A DNA stretch of 27,350 nucleotides from CAMAXB01 sp041746615 (lineage in GTDB: Bacteria; Verrucomicrobiota; Verrucomicrobiia; Opitutales; Opitutaceae). Positions 6,456 to 13,900 of this stretch are shown here, in pieces; position 1 is the stretch's first letter; each line of letters starts with the position of its first letter. The DNA is taken from assembly GCA_041746615.1 (NCBI GenBank), contig JBGTGS010000190.1, forward strand, positions 1 through 27,350, written 5' to 3'. A model generated the notes under the pieces. It did no database searches and was not told the DNA's origin. It saw nothing but the letters and a program-made list of their open reading frames with translations. The position numbers were made by a program, and so were the translations under genes.

Positions 6456-7766
6456 ATGGCCACGTTCCAGTCCCTGCCCGGCTTCCGTGAGTTTTATCCC
6501 GACGCCCTTGCGCGCCGCTCCCACGTTTTTCGCCTCTGGCGGCAGGCGGCGCATGCCCACGGCTTCCAGGAATACGATGCGCCGGTGCTGGAACCGCTCG
6601 ACCTCTACAAGCGCAAATCAGGAGATGAGATCGAGGCCCAGCTTTTCAGCTTTACGGACAAGGGTGGTCGTGAGGTCGCTTTGCGACCGGAGATGACCCC
6701 CACCGTCTGTCGTCTCGTCGGGGCGAAGGCCAACGCGCTTAAACGGCCGATCAAGTGGTTCAGCATCGCTGAATTTTACCGGTACGAGCGCATGCAGAAG
6801 GGCCGGGGGCGCTGCTTCTTCCAGTTCAACGCCGACATCTTTGGTGAACCCGGGCCCGAGGCGGAGATCGAACTCATCGCCCTGCTGGGTCAGTGTCTGC
6901 GCAGCTTTGGTCTCACGGCTGCAGACGTGCAGGTGCGTCTCAGCGACCGCAATCTCTGGTTTTATTATCTGGAGGCGCTCGGTTTCGACGCCATCCAGGT
7001 GCGCGCCATCCTCGGGGCCATCGACAAATACGAGAAGCTGGGCGACGACGCCTTCAAGGGTTACACGGAGGCCCACGGTCTGCTCGATCAGGAAAAGAAG
7101 GACAGGATCCTCGCCTTTCTGCAGGTGAAGAGCCTGGAGGCGCTTGAGGCAATCCTCACCGGGGTCGGTGACGACCGGCTCACCCTCAGGCTCACCGACT
7201 GGCGCACGCTGCTGGCCGGACTCGAGGCCATGGGCATGGGCGATTTCGTCACCGTCGACCTCGGGGTGGTGCGCGGTCTGGCCTATTACACGGGTTTCGT
7301 CTTTGAGGTCTTCGACCGCCAGGGCGAACTGCGGGCCGTCGCTGGCGGCGGCCGTTACGATGACCTTGTGCACAAGCTGGGCGGCCCCGAACTGCCGGCG
7401 GTGGGCTTTGCCATCGGCGACATGACCTTTGAACTGCTGCTGGAACAGCGCGGCCTCTTGCCCGCGATCATCCAGGCCCCCGATGTCTATGTGATCATCG
7501 GTGGTGCCGCTGCGCGCCGTGCGGCCTTCGCCGATATCGCAACGCTGCGGTCCACCGGGCTGCGGGTGGACTACCCGCTCAAGGAGATGGCCTTCGGCAA
7601 GCAGTTCAAGGTGGCCGCGGAATCAGGGGCGAAGCTGGCCCTCATCTATGGTGACGACGAGGTGACCAAGGGCGTGGTGAAGCTTCGCGATCTGGGTGAG
7701 CGCACGGAAAAAGAGATCCCGGCCGGCGGCATCGCCGACGCCGTGGGCGATTTCTTCAGGCCCTGA
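6456..7766 (+). CDS. hisS: histidine-tRNA ligase
   Basis: A class II aminoacyl-tRNA synthetase of 436 residues that charges tRNA-His. Motif 2 is FYRYERMQKGRGRCFF (108-123), preceded by the LRPEMTPTV strand. The histidine-specific loops are RGLAYYTGFVFEVFD (from 273) and GGGRYDDL (297-304). A C-terminal anticodon-binding domain follows from about 340, so this is not the shorter regulatory HisZ. Motif 3 is unusual: GFAIGDMTFELLLE (317-330) lacks the GLER arginine of the E. coli-type enzyme. I recall GFGxGD-type motif 3 in a distinct bacterial/plant-organellar subgroup of HisRS, so the enzyme is probably active but of that subgroup. It starts about 105 bases after the HU/IHF terminator and ends tail-to-tail with cdd. 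Confidence 0.92.
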   Translation: MATFQSLPGFREFYPDALARRSHVFRLWRQAAHAHGFQEYDAPVLEPLDLYKRKSGDEIEAQLFSFTDKGGREVALRPEMTPTVCRLVGAKANALKRPIKWFSIAEFYRYERMQKGRGRCFFQFNADIFGEPGPEAEIELIALLGQCLRSFGLTAADVQVRLSDRNLWFYYLEALGFDAIQVRAILGAIDKYEKLGDDAFKGYTEAHGLLDQEKKDRILAFLQVKSLEALEAILTGVGDDRLTLRLTDWRTLLAGLEAMGMGDFVTVDLGVVRGLAYYTGFVFEVFDRQGELRAVAGGGRYDDLVHKLGGPELPAVGFAIGDMTFELLLEQRGLLPAIIQAPDVYVIIGGAAARRAAFADIATLRSTGLRVDYPLKEMAFGKQFKVAAESGAKLALIYGDDEVTKGVVKLRDLGERTEKEIPAGGIADAVGDFFRP

Positions 7767-7787
7767 GGTTTGCCCGGGCTTTAATCC

Positions 7788-8198
7788 TCACGCGAGATCG
7801 TGCGGTCCGAAGGCGCCGGGCAGCAGGGCCTCCATCGTGGTGTCGATCCGTTCGTCCGAATCGCAGACCGCGATCACCCGGGCTTCGGGTCCAAATTCAT
7901 GAATGACCTGCCGGCAGGCTCCGCAGGGCAGGGTGACTCCCTGCGTTGGCGTGTAAACCACGACGCAACTCAGACGGTTCTCCCCTGAGGCCACGGCGCT
8001 GAAGATGGCCGTGCGCTCGGCGCAGTTGGCGAGGCCAAAGGAGGCGTTCTCGATGTTGCAGCCGGTGAACACCTGGCCTGATGCAGTCATCACCGCCGCA
8101 CCCACGGGAAAACCAGAGTAGGGGGCATAGGCGGTTTTGGCGGCGGATCGGGCCGCCTTTTCAAGCTGGCGGAGCGGGAACTTGGTCACTGCTTTCAT
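7788..8198 (-). CDS. cdd: cytidine deaminase
   Basis: A 136-residue zinc-dependent deaminase that converts cytidine and deoxycytidine to the uridine forms for pyrimidine salvage. The active site follows the small homotetrameric type: C59-A60-E61 in NCAERTAIF, and C92 and C95 in PCGACRQVI, giving three zinc cysteines and the proton-shuttling glutamate. The N-terminal AYAPYSGFPVGAA is the usual substrate-binding stretch. Upstream on the minus strand a TAGATC hexamer lies 7 bases before the ATG, a spacing like the apparently leaderless promoters elsewhere in the window. There is no good -35. It ends 21 bases from the convergent hisS stop. Confidence 0.95.
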   Translation of the reverse strand: MKAVTKFPLRQLEKAARSAAKTAYAPYSGFPVGAAVMTASGQVFTGCNIENASFGLANCAERTAIFSAVASGENRLSCVVVYTPTQGVTLPCGACRQVIHEFGPEARVIAVCDSDERIDTTMEALLPGAFGPHDLA

Positions 8199-8280
8199 GC
8201 CCCGAGATCTAGGCTTCGTTGCCTTGGCCGGCGATCCCGAAAGCAGGGACCTCCGCGAAAACGCTGCGGCATTTTCGTTT

Positions 8281-8307
8281 TAGCCTGCCGGCTCGGCTGG
8301 CAGGCTA
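8281..8307 (-). terminator. hairpin containing the mgtE stop codon
   Basis: TAGCCTGCC (8281-8289) pairs with GGCAGGCTA (8299-8307). The mgtE TAG stop (8307-8305 on the minus strand) is part of the stem. There is no T-run in the direction of mgtE, so the role may be mRNA 3'-end protection or Rho-linked termination. Confidence 0.5.
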
Positions 8308-9318
8308 GGGCAGCCAGAGAGTGGCCAAGCCGAGGAAGCAACCCATGCTGGCCACGTCCGTCGAAGTGGTCAGAAAGATGCTCGAGGCCGTGGCCGGGTC
8401 GGCGCCGAGGCGCTTGAGGATCACGGGCGTCAGCACACCGCAGATTCCACTGATCACGCATGCCCCGATCATGGCGAGGCAGACGATCAGACCGAGGATC
8501 AGGGGTGACTCGGGAGTCTGTTGCATGGTGGCATAGGCAAACATGCCGGCTCCGGCGACCAAGCCGACAAAGAGGCCGTTCAGGCTGCCGAGCAGGGCCT
8601 CCTTGATGACGAGGAATTTTTCCCGTCCGGGCTTGAGCTCACCCAGGGTCATGCCCCGCAAGGCGACGGCCAGGGCCTGGCAGCCGGTGTTGCCGGACTG
8701 GCCTGCGAGCACCGGCAGGAAGACGGCCAGCACGACGATCCGCTCAATGGTCGCCTCGTAATAACCGACCACGGCGGCGGCCAGGAAGGCGGTGACCAGG
8801 TTGAGCTGCAACCACGGATGGCGGTACTTGAAACTCGTCCACCAATGGGTGGTGGTGCGCTCCTCGCGATCCACACCCACCATGGTTCCGGCCTGGGCGC
8901 TGATCTCGATGGCCTGGGCCTGGAACAGCTTCTGGCCCCATACCAGCCCCACGAGCACATTGTCGTCATCGGTTACCGGATACGAGGGGAAGTGCTTGTC
9001 GAGCGTGAGCCGCATGGCCTTCGAGACCGGCATGTTCTTTCGGAACGAGAAGGGATTGCGCAGCATGATCTCCTCCAGCGTCTGCTCCGGCCGGGCCAGC
9101 AGCAAATCGCGCATGGCCGCGACGCCGAGGAGCCGGCGGTCACCGTCGACCACGTAGGCGTAGGTGATGAAACGGGTTTTCACGAGCTCGCGGATGGCGT
9201 CGGTGGCGGCCTGCACCGAGAGGCCTGGGGGGAAAACCGCGCTCGGGCTTTCCATCAACTCACCAATGGTGGCATCTTCAGGGATCGTGATCGAAAGGGG
9301 AGGGGCACTCGTATTCAT
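8305..9318 (-). CDS. mgtE: MgtE-type magnesium transporter without the N-terminal domain
   Basis: A 337-residue channel-like Mg2+ transporter. Residues about 15-145 form a pair of CBS domains (for example RFITYAYVVDGDRRLLGVAAMRD, then FPSYPVTDDDNVLVGLVWG). The membrane part holds five predicted helices (about 165-337). The MgtE signature is present: FLPVLAGQSGNTGCQALA, then RGMTLGE. Usual MgtE proteins are about 450 residues and start with a superhelical N domain; here it is absent, and the protein starts almost directly at the CBS pair. In characterised MgtE the N and CBS domains gate the pore in response to cytosolic Mg2+, so gating may differ. The alternative is a related divalent-cation transporter of the same family. 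Confidence 0.9.
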   Translation of the reverse strand: MNTSAPPLSITIPEDATIGELMESPSAVFPPGLSVQAATDAIRELVKTRFITYAYVVDGDRRLLGVAAMRDLLLARPEQTLEEIMLRNPFSFRKNMPVSKAMRLTLDKHFPSYPVTDDDNVLVGLVWGQKLFQAQAIEISAQAGTMVGVDREERTTTHWWTSFKYRHPWLQLNLVTAFLAAAVVGYYEATIERIVVLAVFLPVLAGQSGNTGCQALAVALRGMTLGELKPGREKFLVIKEALLGSLNGLFVGLVAGAGMFAYATMQQTPESPLILGLIVCLAMIGACVISGICGVLTPVILKRLGADPATASSIFLTTSTDVASMGCFLGLATLWLP

Positions 9319-9493
9319 GGAAAAGATGGTCTGACAAGCGTGCAGCGCCGCAGCCGCTTTTCAATAGAACATGTACCGGCGGCCGATTTTATTCAAAAAT
9401 CACCCGGGCTTACGCACGGGCAGCTGCCGTCGATGCCCGGTCACCGCGAATGGGGTTGGCAATGGGATCCGTCTGGCAATCCTTGCAGGCTGC

Positions 9494-10762
9494 ATGCCAA
9501 ACCGGTTTTACACCGCCTTTGATGAGGAGACGCTCGGATCACCCCGCCGGCCCGACTATCGCACACCTTTCCAGGTTGACCGCGACCGGGTGATTCATGC
9601 GCACGCTTTTCGCAAGCTGCAGTCCAAGACCCAGGTTTTTCTCTCGGGTGAATATGATTTCTACCGGACGCGTCTGACCCATTCAATGGAGGTTGCGCAG
9701 ATCGGCCGCTCCATCTGCACCTGGCTGCTGACCCGGGGCGCGCCGCTCGCGGAGGATTTCCGCATCGATGCCGATCTGGTCGAGGCAGTCTGTCTGGCGC
9801 ACGACCTTGGGCATCCGCCCTTCGGCCACTCCGGAGAGCGTACTCTCCAGGAGCTCATGCGGCCCTACGGCGGTTTCGAGGGCAACGCCCAGACTCTCCA
9901 CCTGCTCACCGAGACGATGGTGCAGACCGAGACCACCATGCGCGGCCTGCAACCCACCCGCTCTCTCATGGATGGCGTGCTCAAGTACAAGACGCTTTAC
10001 CGGGAATTTCCCCCGCATCCCTCTCAACATTTCCTTTACGATCCTCAGGTGGTTTATCGCGACCATGTCTTCGGCGGTGCCTCGCTGCCGCCGGATCTGC
10101 CACCCGGGGACGTGTTAAATGCCTTCAAGAGCGTCGAGTGCCAGATCATGGACTGGGCCGATGACGCGGCCTATTCACTTAACGACATCGTGGACGGAGT
10201 GAAGGCGGGGTTTCTCACCATCGAGCGCGTGGAGAACTGGGCGGCGGGCGAACCCATCGATGCGGAGCTTCAGGCTCATCTTGACACGCTCTTTGGTGCG
10301 ATCCGGGGCGATCGTCTGGAAAGCGTGTTTTCGCAAAAGATCGGACGCTTCATCACCGCCTGCCGCCTGCGCGAGCGTGACAACTTCATGGCGGGACAAA
10401 CCCATCGCTATCGTTTCGAACTGACCATTTCCCCCGAGGCGGAGCGCGAGGCGCAGTTCTACAAAAAGATGGCCAACGACATCATCTTCGAGAGTCCGCA
10501 GCTCCAGCAGATGGAACACAAGGCCCGCAAAATCATGGTCAGTTTGTGGACCTCGGCTTGGGAGAATTACGTCGAGCGGGGTGAACGGGCCATCAACATC
10601 CTGCCGCCCCGGGTGGGGAAACAGATCGACTCGGAATCCACCATCGCCGGCAAGGCCCGGCGAATCAGCGACTGGCTGGCGGGGCTCACCGACGGCATGA
10701 TCGTCCGTACCCACAAACGCCTCAACGACCCTGATTTTGGATCCATTCGGGATCTGGGGTAG
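9494..10762 (+). CDS. dgt: dGTPase-like HD-domain triphosphohydrolase
   Basis: A 422-residue member of the Dgt family, which splits dNTPs (classically dGTP) into nucleoside and tripolyphosphate. The HD metal site is visible as H63 in TRLTHSMEVAQIGRSI and H103-D104 in AHDLGHPPFGHSGE. The opening, RFYTAFDEE followed by DYRTPFQVDRDRVIHAHAFRKLQSKTQV, is the characteristic N-terminus of the family. I chose the ATG at 9494 because the frame stays open upstream to 9371 but that extension looks non-coding (Arg/Cys-rich, no family match). No ribosome site is obvious. Substrate specificity among dNTPs cannot be told from sequence. Confidence 0.9.
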   Translation: MPNRFYTAFDEETLGSPRRPDYRTPFQVDRDRVIHAHAFRKLQSKTQVFLSGEYDFYRTRLTHSMEVAQIGRSICTWLLTRGAPLAEDFRIDADLVEAVCLAHDLGHPPFGHSGERTLQELMRPYGGFEGNAQTLHLLTETMVQTETTMRGLQPTRSLMDGVLKYKTLYREFPPHPSQHFLYDPQVVYRDHVFGGASLPPDLPPGDVLNAFKSVECQIMDWADDAAYSLNDIVDGVKAGFLTIERVENWAAGEPIDAELQAHLDTLFGAIRGDRLESVFSQKIGRFITACRLRERDNFMAGQTHRYRFELTISPEAEREAQFYKKMANDIIFESPQLQQMEHKARKIMVSLWTSAWENYVERGERAINILPPRVGKQIDSESTIAGKARRISDWLAGLTDGMIVRTHKRLNDPDFGSIRDLG

Positions 10763-10776
10763 TCGGTTCCCGAAGG

Positions 10777-10894
10777 ATGCCAGTCCGACCCCGGGGATGT
10801 TGCAGTCCGGTGGCAAAGCACGGGACTATCCCCCGCAAGTGTAGCCGGTGGGCTAAGGTCGAAGGCGCTCTCTCCGAGAGCGCAGCGGCGCCTT
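10777..10894. other. intergenic leader with repeat motif and competing hairpins
   Basis: The 219-base gap between dgt and the PEP-CTERM gene starts with ATGCCAGTCCGAC (10777-10789), identical to 4281-4293. A related CAGTCCGG lies near 10803-10810. Further on, GCGCTCTC (10865-10872) pairs with GAGAGCGC (10876-10883). The overlapping AAGGCGC (10862-10868) can instead pair with GCGCCTT (10888-10894). The two folds exclude each other. This could be a terminator/antiterminator pair or simply a dgt 3' hairpin. No open frame is supported here. Confidence 0.4.
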
Positions 10895-10981
10895 GAGGAC
10901 AATGCGATAATGCGCCCTACCACCATCAATACTTGACCCTCGCGGGCAGACACCTGCCAGGAGGTGGGGGAAATTGCATTC

Positions 10982-13900
10982 ATGGCTTTCCTTGGTTCTT
11001 CCTTCCCACGGAAGCAATCGGGTGTTTTGCTTCGCGGGTCCAGCTTGGTCATGATGCCTATTATCCATCTTTGCCGTCATTATGGACCCAGCATGATGCT
11101 GGGTCTGCTAGGCCTGTTACCCTGGACCGGACTCAGGGGGCAGACCATCCTCTCAGGAACCTACACGGGGGCCACGCTTACCGGTGATGTCGTGGTCAAC
11201 CCAAGCACGAGCGTCTTTTTTACCGGAGGAACCACTCTCAGCTCGGGCATCGCCACCCTCGGCAACAGCGGGGGTATCTATTGGAGGCAGGTTGGAACGG
11301 TCAACGATGTGGACTTTATCATGGGTTCCGGGTCCTATCTCTACGTTGATTTGGTGGGCAATGCCCTGACCCTGGACTCCATGACCACGGTCAGCGGGAA
11401 CGCCAGGGCCTATTCGGATGGCAGCGCCGGCACCGCGATCACCAACCTTGGCTCCATTTCCAACACCACGGGAACGGGGCAGCTCTACGCGCGCACGTTC
11501 ACGAACGAGGGATCGATCACGGCTACGGCGGGGACGCTGCACTTTGGGTTGGCTTCAGCGGGGTTTGACACATTCAACACGGCGACGGGGGTGGTCACCG
11601 CCGACGCGGCGACAATCAGTGTGCGGGGCAACGTTGCGAACAGCGGACTGCTTAGGGCCCAGAATGGCGGCATCCTGGATTTTCAGGGCAACAACACGAC
11701 GGCCAATCTCGGGAACGTCGAACTGCTCAGCGGGGGCTCGGCCCGCCTAAGCGGCACGCTCAACAACACCGCCGCACTGCTGACCGCACCGACCGGCGGA
11801 TCCTATCAGCTTACCGGGGGCACCATTCAGGGTGGTTCCATCGCAGCCGGGGCCCTGACCTTCACCGGTTCGGGGGGATATCTCGATGGTTCGGTCTTTC
11901 TGGGCGATCTGAATTTTGCCAACAGCACGCAGGTGCGGTTCGCGGGTGGGACAACGTTCACCGGTTTGAACGCGACCTTCGGAACCAGCGCGGGGATCCG
12001 CTGGGAGCAGTCGGGCACCCTTTCCGGGAACACCCTGAACTTCAGCTCGTCGGGCAGCTTCATCTATCTGGAGGGTTCGAGCCGGTCCCTGACCCTGGAC
12101 AGCGCGACCACGGCAACGGGTTCAGTCAATATTTACGCGGATGGCAGCGCGGGATCGGTGATTACCAATCAAGGCATGATCACGAATACCGGCGGGTCGA
12201 CGGGCCAGCTGTATGCCCGCACCTTGACCAACGAGGGGACCATCCTGGTGACGGCGGGAACGCTGCACTTCGGCTTGGCCACGTTGGGCTATAATTCCTT
12301 CAACACGGCGACGGGAACGATCACGGTGGACGGGGCCGGCAGCATCGTCATGATTCGTGGCAACGTGGCCAACAGCGGTCTGTTGCGGGCGCAGAATGGT
12401 GGACGGCTTCATTTTCAGGGCAACACCACGACGGCCAACCTGGGGAACGTCGAACTGCTCAGCGGGGCCGAGGCCCGCTTAAGCGGTACGATCAACAACA
12501 CGGCCGCGACACTGGTGGCCCCAACCGGCGGGATTTATCAGCTTGCCGGTGGGACAATCCAAGGCGGCACCATCGGGGCCGGGGCTCTGACCTTCACCAA
12601 TTCGGGAGGCTTCGTCAGTGGATCGGTCTTTCTCGGAGACCTGACCTTGCCCAACAGCACGTTTGTGCGGTTCACAGGTGGGACATCGTTCACCGGTTTG
12701 AACGCTACCTTCGGTAACAGCGCGGGGATTTACTGGGAGCAGTCGGGCACCCTCTCCGGGAACACCCTGAACTTTGGCACGTCGGGCAGTTACATCTATC
12801 TGAGCGGCGCTGGCCGGTCGTTGACTTTGGACAACACGACCACGTCAACGGGGGCGGTAAACCTCTACGTGGATGGCACTGCGGGTTCGGTGATCACCCA
12901 CCAGGGCACGATCAATCACACCACCGGCACGGGCTCCCTGTACGCACGGACCTTTACCAACGAGGGGACCATCACGGCGATAGCGGGCACACTGCATGTG
13001 GGGGTGGCATCAACCGACTACGACACGTTCAACACGGAGACGGGTACGATCACGGCGGATGGCTCCGGCACCAATGTCTATATTCGCGGCAATGCCGCGA
13101 ACAGCGGGTTGCTGCGGGCACAGAACAATGGGCAGTTCATTTTTCAGGGTATTAACACGACGGCGAACCTCGGCGATATCGAGCTGCTGACCGGTGGCCG
13201 GGCGCTGTTCAACGGTACGCTCAACAACGTCGATACCACGCTGACGGCGCCGTTGTCCGGGATTTACGAGCTTTACGCGGGCACGATCACGGGTGGGACC
13301 ATCGCGCCCGGGGCGCTGGGGTTCACTAGTTCGGGTGGCTACCTGGACGGGGTGTTGTTCACCGGTGATCTCACGCTCCCAACGAGTGCCTACGTGCGTT
13401 TCACCGGTGGGAGCACATTCAGTGGGGTTAATGCAACGTTCGGGACCAGTTCCGGCATCTTTTGGCAGCAGGCCGGGGCCCTGGTGGACAACACACTGAC
13501 CTTTGGGACCGGCGGCTACATCTACGTCACCGGAGCCGGGGCCAGCCTAACCCTGGACGCCGACACGGTGGGGACGGGTACGCTGAGTATTTACACCGAC
13601 GGGACGGCCGGGGTGTCGATCACGAATCAGGGGACGCTCAACCACACCACGGGCACGGGCGAGTTCTACGGGCGCACGGCGACCAATGAGGGCATAATCA
13701 CGGCGACGGCGGGCACGCTTTATTTTGGAAATTCGTCAGCCACTTATGAATCCTTCAACACGGAGACGGGGATAATCACGGCGGACGGGTCCGGTACCAA
13801 TCTGTACCTGCGTGGCAACGTGGCCAACAGCGGCCTGATCCGGGCGCAAAATTCCGGGCAGCTGATCTTCCAAGGCAGCAACACGACGGCGAACCTCGGC

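Noticed and set aside
6456..7766. HisZ (regulatory HisRS paralogue) instead of HisS
   Set aside because: Motif 2, the histidine-specific loops and a C-terminal anticodon-binding domain are all present, and no his operon is nearby.
9474..9487. TGGCAATCCTTGCA upstream of dgt as a sigma-54 promoter
   Set aside because: The GG and GC elements are separated by 8 bases, not the required 10, and the site would lie almost on the start codon.
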